Below the pieces are notes generated by a model that saw only the letters and a list, made by a program, of their open reading frames with translations, did no database searches and was not told where the DNA came from. Of a stretch of 8,333 bases of DNA, positions 1 to 6,341 are shown piece by piece. How positions within the stretch are numbered: position 1 is the first letter of the stretch; every line of letters begins with the position of its first letter. The translations under genes and the position numbers were made by a program. The DNA is from Anaerolineales bacterium (GTDB lineage: Bacteria > Chloroflexota > Anaerolineae > Anaerolineales > UBA11657). The DNA lies in the NCBI GenBank assembly GCA_947503585.1, contig CANNEJ010000055.1, positions 1 to 8,333 of the forward strand, given 5' to 3'.

Positions 1-26
1 CTGTGGCGGTGGTTGTAAAGTAGGCT

Positions 27-50
27 GCGCAGCGCAGCAATGCGCTGCGC
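27..50 (-). terminator. GC-rich hairpin after the glycosyltransferase gene (possible terminator)
   Basis: A perfect 10-bp inverted repeat (27-36 with 41-50) encloses a 4-nt loop that reads GCAA on the plus strand. It begins 1 nt beyond the stop codon of the leftward glycosyltransferase gene, where a transcription end is expected. On the minus strand the stem is followed by only a short T-containing stretch (CTACTTTAC), not a clear U-run, so intrinsic termination is uncertain. It could instead be a 3'-end stabilising stem. Positions 1-26 show no recognisable feature. Confidence 0.35.
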
Positions 51-51
51 G

Positions 52-1128
52 CTAAAGCGCTGCCAGCAGCGTTTGCATGCGGTGCCTGTACGTGTGCTCG
101 GCCAGCACGCGTGCGTGCCCCTGGCGTGCAATCCGCTGGCGCGCTTCCGGATCAGCCAGGTACTCGCGCGCTACCGCGCCGGCTTCTTGCGGCGTTCGGT
201 AAACGGCAACATCATGCCCGGGCTGCAGCAGCGGCTCCATTTCCGGCACGTAGTCCATCAACTGAAACGCTCCTGAAGCGGGCACTTCAAACGCGCGCGT
301 ATTGAGGCCGCCCAGTTTTGTTTGCGGCCCATGCGTGTTTATTACGATTGGCGCTGATTGGTAGGCGTGGCTGACTTGCCCGGGCGGCAGTCCCTCGCCC
401 CGAAAAATATTCGGGGCGAGCTTGCCGCGCAGCCGCTTCAGGGTTGGCTGCCAGCCCGGGCCCCAGATGGCAATGTCGTCAATTCCGGCGAGGCCCTCAA
501 GCATCACTCCGCGAGCTGGCGAGAAAGTGCCAATGAAGCAGACGCTGCTCACCAGACCGCTGCGGCGCACCAACTCTGCCGGTTCCGGGTGATACAGCGC
601 CGGGTCACAAGCACAGGGCAGGAATGTAATCTGGCGTGCGCCGCGCGCCGCCAATTGTGCAAAATAGCTGCGGTCAAAAACAAAGCTGTGATCGTATGCG
701 GGCAGGCCGGATGGAACCAGCCAATAGGGGTCGCGCTCATTGAAGACAAAGGGGTTGTCCGAGTACCAGGCCGCAAGCAGCGGCGCATGCGCCATGCGCT
801 TGATCGCGCGCAGTGTGGCGGGAAGAATTGTTTCGCCTTTTAACACCAGTACCAGTTCCGGCTGGGCGGCCCGCACCGCAGCAATCACTTGCACATGCAG
901 TTGCCTGCCGTTGAGTATCCACAGCAACTGCCGCACCGGGTTTGGCGTCAGCAGCGCAACACCTGTAAATTTTTGCAGAAGGCGGGCGCGGGTGCGCGCT
1001 GCCGCCTGCCTGCCGGCGGTTTGGTTGTAGTAAAAGACCTGAACTTTACAGCCCAATGCCAGCAGGGCATCACGGGTAGATTCTGTCCACCCGGCGCGCC
1101 AATGCGGGCCAATCAGCAGCACCCGCAT
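52..1128 (-). CDS. CgeB-type glycosyltransferase (Glyco_trans_1_2 family)
   Basis: This 358-aa cytoplasmic protein is probably a GT-B-fold glycosyltransferase of the CgeB/Glyco_trans_1_2 kind, which moves a sugar from a nucleotide donor to an unidentified acceptor. The N-terminus (MRVLLIGPHW) is a typical first beta strand and loop of an N-terminal Rossmann domain. A WYSDNPF segment lies near residue 121, and CFIGTFSPARG near 197-207 probably opens the C-terminal domain. The stretch NTRAFEVPASGAFQL (276-290) is the donor-binding signature, with E281 as the likely nucleotide-sugar contact. It is followed by the usual tail in which the last helices (AREYLADPEARQRIARQGH) precede AEHTYRHRM. Length is normal for the family and nothing is broken. 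Its ATG overlaps the TGA of the upstream reductase by one base (TGATG on the minus strand), so the two are probably translationally coupled. Donor and acceptor cannot be read from the sequence. Spore-coat function, from which CgeB takes its name, should not be assumed. Confidence 0.85.
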   Translation of the reverse strand: MRVLLIGPHWRAGWTESTRDALLALGCKVQVFYYNQTAGRQAAARTRARLLQKFTGVALLTPNPVRQLLWILNGRQLHVQVIAAVRAAQPELVLVLKGETILPATLRAIKRMAHAPLLAAWYSDNPFVFNERDPYWLVPSGLPAYDHSFVFDRSYFAQLAARGARQITFLPCACDPALYHPEPAELVRRSGLVSSVCFIGTFSPARGVMLEGLAGIDDIAIWGPGWQPTLKRLRGKLAPNIFRGEGLPPGQVSHAYQSAPIVINTHGPQTKLGGLNTRAFEVPASGAFQLMDYVPEMEPLLQPGHDVAVYRTPQEAGAVAREYLADPEARQRIARQGHARVLAEHTYRHRMQTLLAAL

Positions 1129-2015
1129 CAGGCGCCCGCTTTCATCTGGCCGAGGCCGCTGGTGAGCGAAACCGGCTGCAGCCCCAGGTCGCGTTCCATC
1201 TTACTGGTGTCAAATGAAGTGTCGCGCGGTCTGGGGGCCAGTTGCGGAAAAAACGAGTCGGGCACTGCTTGTATCAGCGCGGGGTCAAGCTCAAAAGCAG
1301 CTGCAACCGCAAGTGCAAATTGATGCAGCGAAACATGGTCGGCACCGGCAACGTGATAAGTTCCGCTGCAGTTGCGATTCACAATCTCCCAGACCGCCGC
1401 AGCACAAGCTTGCGCCGGCAGCGGCTTGCTGTAGACGTTGTCCACTACAGATTGCCGCTGGTGCTCACGCAATGCTTTGACCCACGTTGTCACTAAATTT
1501 CCGCGCTCGTCCGGGTACGGCCAGCCGTACAATAAAATCGGCCGCACAATTGCGTATGGCACGCCGCAGGTGGCGGCAATTTGCTCCGCTGCAACCTTCA
1601 GCTCACCGTAGTAATTGATGGGGCTGACTGGGTCGGTTTCTGAATACAGCGGCTGCGTGCCGTCGAAGACTGCATTGGAAGAGATGTAAATCAGGCGCGC
1701 CCCGAAGTCTTTGCAGCACGCAGCTACGACTGTTGTGCCGCCGACATTCACGGCGTGTGTCTGCGCCCGGTTCTTCTCGGCAAAATCCACGCTGCCAATT
1801 GCGGCCGCATGAATCACAACATCCGGTTTTGCCCACGCAAATACTTCGCGCATGGCGCCGGCACTTGTAACATCGGCCGGCCGCTGGGCTGCGCGCAGCG
1901 CCTTGGGCAGTGCGCGTGCGGGATGGAAAACCCCGTACAGTTGCCGGTCTGCGCCTGCCTGGGCTTGCAATGCGCACCCCAATAGCCCGGTCGATCCGGT
2001 TATTAACACGCGCAC
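1128..2015 (-). CDS. RmlD-type SDR sugar-nucleotide reductase (dTDP-4-dehydrorhamnose reductase-like)
   Basis: This 295-aa protein is an extended short-chain dehydrogenase/reductase of the RmlD superfamily, which reduces 4-keto sugar nucleotides such as dTDP-4-keto-6-deoxysugars with NAD(P)H. The cofactor-binding GxxGxxG is at G7-G10-G13 (ITGSTGLLG). VIHAAA (68-72) and SSNAVFDG (112-119, like the STDYVFDG of RmlD) follow. The catalytic YxxxK is Y136-K140 within NYYGELK. Near the C-terminus PRPRDTSFDTSKMERDLGL (261-279) matches the conserved substrate-side segment of the family. The start is GTG, nine bases after an in-frame TAA; a second GTG two codons later is the only close alternative, and neither has a strong Shine-Dalgarno site. 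It is the first gene of the leftward unit and overlaps the glycosyltransferase by one base, suggesting a role in making or modifying a sugar for a surface glycan. Rhamnose pathway genes rmlA, rmlB and rmlC are absent, so the exact substrate is unproven; methionine adenosyltransferase regulatory-subunit-like or other RmlD homologues remain possible. Confidence 0.85.
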   Translation of the reverse strand: MRVLITGSTGLLGCALQAQAGADRQLYGVFHPARALPKALRAAQRPADVTSAGAMREVFAWAKPDVVIHAAAIGSVDFAEKNRAQTHAVNVGGTTVVAACCKDFGARLIYISSNAVFDGTQPLYSETDPVSPINYYGELKVAAEQIAATCGVPYAIVRPILLYGWPYPDERGNLVTTWVKALREHQRQSVVDNVYSKPLPAQACAAAVWEIVNRNCSGTYHVAGADHVSLHQFALAVAAAFELDPALIQAVPDSFFPQLAPRPRDTSFDTSKMERDLGLQPVSLTSGLGQMKAGA

Positions 2016-2256
2016 GGGCGGTTAATCCGGTTGGGTGAGCCTGGCACAGAATTGCTGTGCAGCCCAGACAGCTGCAGGTTTGAGAACATGGGTTGAATTG
2101 TGGCTGGTGTCTGCAGATCGGCAAATGCCAGCGGTGCGCCCGGCTGTTCCGGCGCTGCGTCAAGTGTAAACCAACTGTGCGGTGAACGCTGGCACGCGCC
2201 GGATGCTTTTTACTACTGCCGGCCGGCACGGCACGGTTTTCGCGGTGAATTTGACT
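2016..2256. other. Divergent intergenic region
   Basis: This 241-bp stretch separates the GTG start of the leftward sugar genes from the promoter of the rightward ABC operon. I see no credible gene in it. It holds a 6-bp inverted repeat with 5-nt spacer at 2044-2060 (GCACAG / CTGTGC) and a perfect 12-bp palindrome at 2217-2228. Either could be an operator, but neither matches a regulator site I know. The promoter for the leftward genes must lie here, as no other gene precedes them on that strand, but I could not pick out convincing -35 and -10 boxes. Confidence 0.5.
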
Positions 2257-2284
2257 TTGACGGGAAATGGATTACGCGTATACT
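2257..2284 (+). promoter_or_regulatory. Sigma70-type promoter of the ABC importer operon
   Basis: TTGACG at 2257-2262 (5 of 6 to the consensus -35) and TATACT at 2279-2284 (5 of 6 to the consensus -10) are separated by 16 bp, close to the preferred 17. Transcription would start around 2290-2292, just before the Shine-Dalgarno site at 2293-2298 and only about 13-15 nt ahead of the ATG at 2305. A second TTGACT at 2251-2256 is less suitable because its spacer would be 22 bp. The position also argues against translation starting at an in-frame upstream ATG at 2182, which lies before the promoter. Confidence 0.65.
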
Positions 2285-2292
2285 GTGGGCCC

Positions 2293-2298
2293 AAGGAG
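2293..2298 (+). promoter_or_regulatory. Ribosome binding site fixing the binding-protein start
   Basis: AAGGAG lies 6 nt before the ATG at 2305. This strong site decides the start in favour of 2305, where the translated N-terminus becomes a proper lipoprotein signal peptide, over the in-frame ATG at 2182. Confidence 0.8.
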
Positions 2299-2304
2299 AA
2301 AGAA

Positions 2305-4125
2305 ATGAAAACAAAAGTATTACCAACAAGTATCAAAGTGCTGGTGCTTTTTGCACTGGTCATGGGCGCATGCGCTGCGCCCGCGCCAACAGCGGCACCG
2401 GCTGCCGCTGCGCCGGAAGCAACTGCAGCACCGGCTGCCACAGAGGCGCCCGCTCCCACCGCAGTACCCGCTGCCACAGAGGCGCCGGCTGCGACGGAAG
2501 CCCCCGCCACTGGTGGCAAGCTGAAGATTTTGTACTGGCAGGCGGTTACCACGCTCAACCCGCACTTGGGCACCGGCACAAAGGATTTTGACGGCGCAAC
2601 CGTAATCCTTGAGCCGCTGGCACGCCGCAACGAGCTGGATGAACTGGTGCCTTACCTTGCCGCCGAAATCCCCTCGGTGGCCAATGGCGGCATTGCCGCA
2701 GACGGCACAAGCGTCACGTGGAAGCTGCGCCCCGGCCTAAAGTGGTCGGATGGCAGCGACTTCACGATCGACGACATAATCTTCACCTGGGCTTACTGCA
2801 AGGATGAAGCAACGGCCTGCACCACGCTCTCCAACTTCCAACCGATCGAGGCAATTGATGCGGTAGACGCCACAACTGTAAAAATTTCCTGGGTCGAGCC
2901 GCGTGCTGACCCCTTCATCAGTTTTGTGGGCTCACAGGGTATGGTGTTGCAGAAGAAGCAGTATGGCGCATGCATCGGCGCGGCTGCACTGGCCGATGCG
3001 GCTTGCCAGGCAGCCAATATTGCCCCAATCGGCACCAATGCTTACAAACTGAAGGACTTCAAGCCCGGTGATGTGGTGCTCTACGACCGCAACCCGAATT
3101 TCCGCGATGCGGATAAAGTGTTCTTTGATGAAGTGGAAATCAAGGGCGGCGGTGACGCAACTTCTGCGGCGCGGGCCGTGTGCGAAACGGGCGAGGTGGA
3201 TTTCTCGTGGAACCTGCAAATTCCGAAAGCAGTGCTTGAGCCCATTCTGGCGGCTGGCAAATGCGACTCGATTGCCGGCGGCTCGTTTGGTGTTGAGCGG
3301 ATTGTGGTGAACTTTGCCAACCCCGATCCCGCATTGGGTGACAAGCGCTCCGAGCCGGACCAGCCGCATCCGTTCCTTGCGGATCTGGCGGTCCGCCAAG
3401 CCATCAACTTGGCGATTGACCGGCAGGCAATTGCGGACCAGATGTACGGCCCAACCGGCGAGCCGACCTGCAATGTCCTTGTAGTACCGGCCGCGGTTAA
3501 TTCCCCCAACACCAAGTGCGCGCGCAATGTAGACGCCGCCAATAAACTTTTGGATGATGCCGGCTGGGTGTTGAACGGCTCCGTGCGCGAAAAGGGCGGT
3601 GTGAAGCTGATTACCACGCTGGTGACAACCATCAACACCTTGCGCCAGGGTGAGCAGGCGATCGTCAAATCCAATTTGGCGGAAATTGGGGTGCAGGTAA
3701 ACCTAAAGGCAATCGATGCCGGTGTTTACTTTAGCGGTGATCCGTCTAACCCGGACACGCTGAACAAGTTCTACTCCGATCTACAGATGTACACCAATGG
3801 TCCGGACGGCACAGACCCGCAGGCGTACTTGCAGGGGTGGACATGTGATGAAAGGATGTCATCCGCCAACCAATGGAATAAAGGCAATGACGGGCGCTAT
3901 TGCAGCAAGGACTACGATGCGCTGTATGCCAAGCTCAAGGTTGAGTTGGACCCGGCTAAACGGGCTGAGATTGCCATTCAAATGAATGATGTGCTTTCCA
4001 ATGACGTGGCGCTCATTCCGCTGATCAATCGCCGCACGCCCAACGGCAAGCTGAAGACCCTGCTGGGACCCACATATAATACTTTTGACTCGTCCATCTG
4101 GAACATCGCAGTCTGGAGTCGATAA
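2305..4125 (+). CDS. Peptide-type ABC transporter substrate-binding lipoprotein (SBP_bac_5 family)
   Basis: This 606-aa protein is the extracytoplasmic binding component of a DppA/OppA-type importer. Residues 1-22 form a lipoprotein signal peptide (basic MKTK start, hydrophobic core, VMGA) before the likely lipidated Cys23. Residues 24-69 are an Ala/Pro/Thr/Glu linker that would tether the domain at the cell surface. From about residue 70 the family-5 fold runs to the end: NPHLGT (85-90), the LRPGLKWSDG block (141-150), a cluster-C binding-protein segment around IPK (307-309), and VRQAINLAIDRQAIADQMYG (363-382), a hallmark of the family. QGWTCDERMS (510-519) and RYCSKDYDALYAKL (531-544) are conserved near the C-terminus. 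Besides Cys23 there are about ten cysteines; C165/C172, C223/C234 and C514/C533 could form disulfides, which is inference. It leads the operon with its own promoter and Shine-Dalgarno site. A 16-bp stem separates it from the permease genes. The ligand (di-/oligopeptide, or another compound carried by this family) cannot be told from sequence. Confidence 0.92.
   Translation: MKTKVLPTSIKVLVLFALVMGACAAPAPTAAPAAAAPEATAAPAATEAPAPTAVPAATEAPAATEAPATGGKLKILYWQAVTTLNPHLGTGTKDFDGATVILEPLARRNELDELVPYLAAEIPSVANGGIAADGTSVTWKLRPGLKWSDGSDFTIDDIIFTWAYCKDEATACTTLSNFQPIEAIDAVDATTVKISWVEPRADPFISFVGSQGMVLQKKQYGACIGAAALADAACQAANIAPIGTNAYKLKDFKPGDVVLYDRNPNFRDADKVFFDEVEIKGGGDATSAARAVCETGEVDFSWNLQIPKAVLEPILAAGKCDSIAGGSFGVERIVVNFANPDPALGDKRSEPDQPHPFLADLAVRQAINLAIDRQAIADQMYGPTGEPTCNVLVVPAAVNSPNTKCARNVDAANKLLDDAGWVLNGSVREKGGVKLITTLVTTINTLRQGEQAIVKSNLAEIGVQVNLKAIDAGVYFSGDPSNPDTLNKFYSDLQMYTNGPDGTDPQAYLQGWTCDERMSSANQWNKGNDGRYCSKDYDALYAKLKVELDPAKRAEIAIQMNDVLSNDVALIPLINRRTPNGKLKTLLGPTYNTFDSSIWNIAVWSR
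2374..2511 (+). repeat. Low-complexity Ala/Pro/Thr/Glu linker with 36-bp period repeat
   Basis: This coding stretch specifies residues 24-69 of the binding lipoprotein, almost entirely A, P, T and E. It contains a 17-bp exact direct repeat (2434-2450 and 2470-2486) spaced by 36 bp, giving an in-frame 12-residue period with the recurring peptide PAATEAPA. Such linkers between the lipid anchor and the binding domain are common in surface solute-binding proteins of Chloroflexota. The repeat probably expands and contracts by slippage in whole codons. Confidence 0.75.
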
Positions 4126-4144
4126 TCCAGCAGACTGATTAATG

Positions 4145-4182
4145 CACAGCCGGCCGGCACGTTTGTGTGCCGGCCGGCTGTG
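4145..4182 (+). promoter_or_regulatory. Perfect 16-bp intercistronic stem-loop between binding protein and permease genes
   Basis: The arms 4145-4160 and 4167-4182 pair perfectly over 16 bp, mostly G-C, around the 6-nt loop GTTTGT. It sits 19 nt after the binding-protein stop codon and 27 nt before the DppB-type start. It is followed by GCCCCGAGCG, so there is no U-run and a classical intrinsic terminator is unlikely. In binding-protein operons such stems commonly protect the upstream mRNA from 3' exonucleases or give partial termination, allowing more binding protein than permease. That role here is inference; the stem itself is plain in the sequence. Confidence 0.75.
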
Positions 4183-4209
4183 GCCCCGAGCGTACACGCG
4201 GCCTGGTAC

Positions 4210-5169
4210 ATGTCCAACTACATTTTGCGCCGCGTACTGCTGAGTGTGCCGACGCTGCTCGCAATCAGCATTATCATCTTTGCTATTTTGGCGCTGGCGC
4301 CCGGCGACCCGCTCTCGCAGCTGGCGCTCAACCCCGCCATACCTGAATCAACGCGCCAGCTTATCCGCACCCAGTTTGGCCTGGACGATCCATGGCCGGT
4401 GCGCTATTGGAAATGGCTCACCTCGCTGCTGCGTGGTGACTGGGGTTTCTCATTTAGTTCGCGCAGCCCGGTGATCGATATCGTGATGCAGCGCGTGCCG
4501 CAGACGCTGCAGGTGGTGGGCTTTGCATATCTGCTGGCAGTGGTGCTGGCCATTCCGGTTGGAATTCTCGCGGCGGTGCGCCAGTACTCGTGGTTTGACC
4601 AGCTTGCAACCGTGTTTTCTTTTGTGGGCTTTTCTGTGCCCTCGTTTTTTACCGGGCTGCTGCTGATGCTGGTGTTTGCGGTTCGGCTCAAATGGTTTCC
4701 AATTGTCTACGACTCGCTGCTGGGTTTCGGCAGTGGCGCCGAAGTATTGGCGCAGCTGCGCCAGATGGCAATGCCCGTCACAGTGCTTGTGGTGCAGCAA
4801 ACCGCCGCGCTGACGCGGTTTACACGCTCCGCCATGTTGGACAACCTTGGGCAGAACTACGTGCGCACCGCGCGCGCCAAAGGCTTGCCATACCGGCGCG
4901 TGGTGCTGCGCCATGTGTTTTCCAACAGCCTCATTCCAATTGTTACGCTGGTGGCTCTTAGCATTCCCTCTATTTTTGGAGGTGCGATCATCACAGAAAA
5001 CTTGTTCCGCGTGAATGGGCTGGGTGCACTGCTCATCACCTCCATCAACAATTCTGATACACCCGTTGTGATGGCGCTCAGCTTTGTATTCGCGGTGTTG
5101 ATGGTTTTCAGTAATCTGGTGGCGGATGTGATGTACGGCGTGCTGGATCCACGGGTCCGCTACGACTAA
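4210..5169 (+). CDS. ABC transporter permease, DppB/OppB family
   Basis: This 319-aa inner-membrane protein is one of two permeases of a peptide-type importer. Residues 9-31 form the first membrane helix, followed by the family hallmark APGDP (30-34). An external region with FGLDDPWPVRYW (56-67) and GDWGFSF (76-82) precedes the transport domain. More helices lie at about 100-123, 132-158, 186-200, 240-260 and 286-305. The EAA loop that docks the ATPase is at 216-239 (YVRTARAKGLPYRRVVLRHV), with the conserved A..KG core. The C-terminus DPRVRYD is typical. I chose ATG 4210 because it gives the standard MSNYILRRVL start; the longer frame opens with a GTG at 4165 inside the hairpin loop. No strong Shine-Dalgarno site precedes 4210. 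Its TAA directly abuts the ATG of the DppC-type gene. The protein looks intact and of normal length. Confidence 0.93.
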   Translation: MSNYILRRVLLSVPTLLAISIIIFAILALAPGDPLSQLALNPAIPESTRQLIRTQFGLDDPWPVRYWKWLTSLLRGDWGFSFSSRSPVIDIVMQRVPQTLQVVGFAYLLAVVLAIPVGILAAVRQYSWFDQLATVFSFVGFSVPSFFTGLLLMLVFAVRLKWFPIVYDSLLGFGSGAEVLAQLRQMAMPVTVLVVQQTAALTRFTRSAMLDNLGQNYVRTARAKGLPYRRVVLRHVFSNSLIPIVTLVALSIPSIFGGAIITENLFRVNGLGALLITSINNSDTPVVMALSFVFAVLMVFSNLVADVMYGVLDPRVRYD

Positions 5170-6063
5170 ATGAGCAGCGCGGGCAGCAGCGGGGGTGCGG
5201 AAGGCGCGCAGCCGGAGCGCACGCTATGGGGTGACACGTGGCGCCGGTTTCGGCGCCATCGGCTCGCGTTAAGTGGCGCGTTGATCTTGCTGCTGCTGAT
5301 AGCGAGTGTGGTGGCCGGCACTTTTCTCTACCCGCTTTATTTGGTGCGGCAGCTGGCGGACGCCGGTATTCCGGTTACTGCAACCAATCCAACACTGACA
5401 AGCCTCGTTGACCACTTGGATTACGTGGGCATTCTTTCGCCGCCCTCAAAAGTGCACCCATTGGGTGCGGACGATCTCGGCCGGGATCTGCTGGCGCGGG
5501 CCATCTACGGCGGGCGCGTTTCGCTTACCGTGGGGCTGGTGGCTATGTTGATTGCCACCAGCCTCGGCGCATTGATTGGTGCAGTGTCCGGCTATTTCGG
5601 CGGATTACTGGACAGTGTTCTGATGCGCATCACGGACCTGTTCCTATCATTGCCGGGTGTGCCGCTGATTCTGCTTGTGGTCTACCTGTTCCGAGACTCC
5701 GTTATACAAGCGGTGGGGTCGCCGGAAATTGGCATTTTTCTTATTATGGTTTCGTTGATTGGCGGTCTCTCATGGATGGAGACCGCGCGCATTGTGCGCG
5801 CCGCATTTCTATCTTTGCGCGAGAAGGAGTTTGTAGAGGCGGCGTTGGCGCTGGGCGCTGATGACACTGCCGTCATGTTCCGGCATATCTTTCCAAACGC
5901 GCTAGGGCCGATAATTGTGGCGGCCACGCTTGGTGTGGGCAACGCCATTATTACCGAGTCCGTGCTTTCATTTTTGGGCGTGGGTTTTCCGCCGGATACA
6001 CCCACTTGGGGCCGGCTGGTGACACTGCCGTCATGTTCCGGCATATCTTTCCAAACGCGTTAG
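5170..6063 (+). CDS. ABC transporter permease, DppC/OppC family, frameshifted and C-terminally truncated
   Basis: This frame encodes the second permease up to residue 285 and then 12 aberrant residues (LPSCSGISFQTR) before a TAG. OppC_N-type features are present: a cytoplasmic start, then a helix at about 34-54. The signature HPLGADDLGRDLLARAIYGG is at 96-115. Helices follow at about 119-140, 161-174, 186-203 and 245-262, with the EAA loop at 219-242 (EFVEAALALGADDTAVMFRH). The last helix, which should follow GRLVT, is missing because a 158-bp tandem duplication (58 codons' worth shifted by two bases modulo three) changes frame. Removing one copy restores a 329-aa protein of normal family length, ending at 6317. 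Translation starts immediately after the DppB-type stop codon without a clear Shine-Dalgarno site, so coupling is likely. The truncated product is probably non-functional unless the duplication is an assembly error or is bypassed. Without it, the gene would be an ordinary intact DppC. Confidence 0.85.
   Translation: MSSAGSSGGAEGAQPERTLWGDTWRRFRRHRLALSGALILLLLIASVVAGTFLYPLYLVRQLADAGIPVTATNPTLTSLVDHLDYVGILSPPSKVHPLGADDLGRDLLARAIYGGRVSLTVGLVAMLIATSLGALIGAVSGYFGGLLDSVLMRITDLFLSLPGVPLILLVVYLFRDSVIQAVGSPEIGIFLIMVSLIGGLSWMETARIVRAAFLSLREKEFVEAALALGADDTAVMFRHIFPNALGPIIVAATLGVGNAIITESVLSFLGVGFPPDTPTWGRLVTLPSCSGISFQTR
5862..6019 (+). repeat. 158-bp tandem duplication, first copy
   Basis: This copy begins at TGACA (5862-5866) and encodes residues 231-283 of the permease in the correct frame, covering the second half of the EAA loop and the following helix. 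It is followed directly by a second copy at a 158-bp offset. The two copies differ only at 5902 (C here, T in copy two) and 5946 (C here, A in copy two). Both differences are silent in the permease frame (CTA/TTA Leu245 and GCC/GCA Ala259). Confidence 0.97.
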
Positions 6064-6317
6064 GGCCGATAATTGTGGCGGCCACGCTTGGTGTGGGCAA
6101 CGCAATTATTACCGAGTCCGTGCTTTCATTTTTGGGCGTGGGTTTTCCGCCGGATACACCCACTTGGGGCCGGCTGGTGACAGATGGCAGCCAGTATCTA
6201 CAAGTGGCATCCTGGCTGGCCCTGGTGCCGGGCACGCTTATTTTTCTGACTGTGCTCAGCATAAACTTTTTGGGCGACGGCCTGCGTGATGCGCTTGAGG
6301 CGCAGCAGGCAGCTTGA
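6006..6317 (+). pseudogene. Displaced C-terminal part of the DppC-type permease
   Basis: This frame carries the second copy of the duplicated segment and then the genuine C-terminus of the permease: DGSQYLQVASWLALVPG, the final membrane helix (about PGTLIFLTVLSINFLG) and GDGLRDALEAQQAA, all typical DppC ending sequence. It has no start of its own that I believe in; the first possible codon is a TTG at 6006 without a Shine-Dalgarno site. It should be read as the remainder of the gene beginning at 5170 and not as an independent protein. The TGA at 6315-6317 is the natural end of the permease gene, 24 nt before the peptidase start. Confidence 0.85.
6020..6177 (+). repeat. 158-bp tandem duplication, second copy
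   Basis: This copy is identical to 5862-6019 except at 6060 (T for C) and 6104 (A for C). The pentamer TGACA stands at the start of each copy (5862, 6020) and again just after the second (6178-6182), so the junction carries 5-bp microhomology. Because 158 is not a multiple of three, the first reading frame ends at a TAG (6061-6063) inside this copy, while the correct frame for the remainder of the gene resumes two bases out of phase. Confidence 0.97.
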
Positions 6318-6331
6318 GCGCGTAGTAAACT

Positions 6332-6336
6332 GGAGG
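6332..6336 (+). promoter_or_regulatory. Ribosome binding site of the M20 peptidase gene
   Basis: GGAGG (followed by a further G) lies 5 nt before the ATG at 6342 and supports that start. The site means the peptidase can be translated independently of whether ribosomes finish the disrupted permease gene upstream. Confidence 0.8.
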
Positions 6337-6341
6337 GCGTT

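Noticed and set aside
41..63. Near repeat of 6701-6723 (16 identical bases, then one mismatch and more matches)
   Set aside because: One copy is inside the peptidase coding sequence, the other at the glycosyltransferase end; both are made of GC-rich TGCGC-type sequence and the flanks do not match, so chance in biased sequence is the simplest explanation.
889..1323. 144-codon plus-strand open frame across the glycosyltransferase/reductase junction
   Set aside because: It is antisense to two genes with clear family motifs, has low-complexity Arg/Gln/Ala-rich content and no recognisable domain or Shine-Dalgarno site.
2090..2100. 11-mer TGGGTTGAATT found here and again near 8013-8023
   Set aside because: Matches of this length are expected by chance in a window this long, and no further similarity flanks them.
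2182..2304. Upstream in-frame ATG extending the binding protein by 41 residues
   Set aside because: It lies before a good promoter, has no Shine-Dalgarno site, and would bury the lipoprotein signal peptide; ATG 2305 has AAGGAG at the right distance.
2160..2630. 156-codon minus-strand open frame opposite the start of the binding-protein gene
   Set aside because: Its Ala/Gly/Val run is simply the complement of the Ala/Pro/Thr linker; it also crosses the promoter of the real gene.
4145..4182. Classical Rho-independent terminator ending the binding-protein transcript
   Set aside because: The stem is strong but is followed by GC-rich sequence without a T-run, and the permease genes downstream lack a visible promoter of their own.
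6006..6317. Independent small membrane protein gene
   Set aside because: It starts at a TTG without Shine-Dalgarno site and consists of a duplicated permease segment plus the permease C-terminus, so it is the displaced end of the gene that begins at 5170.
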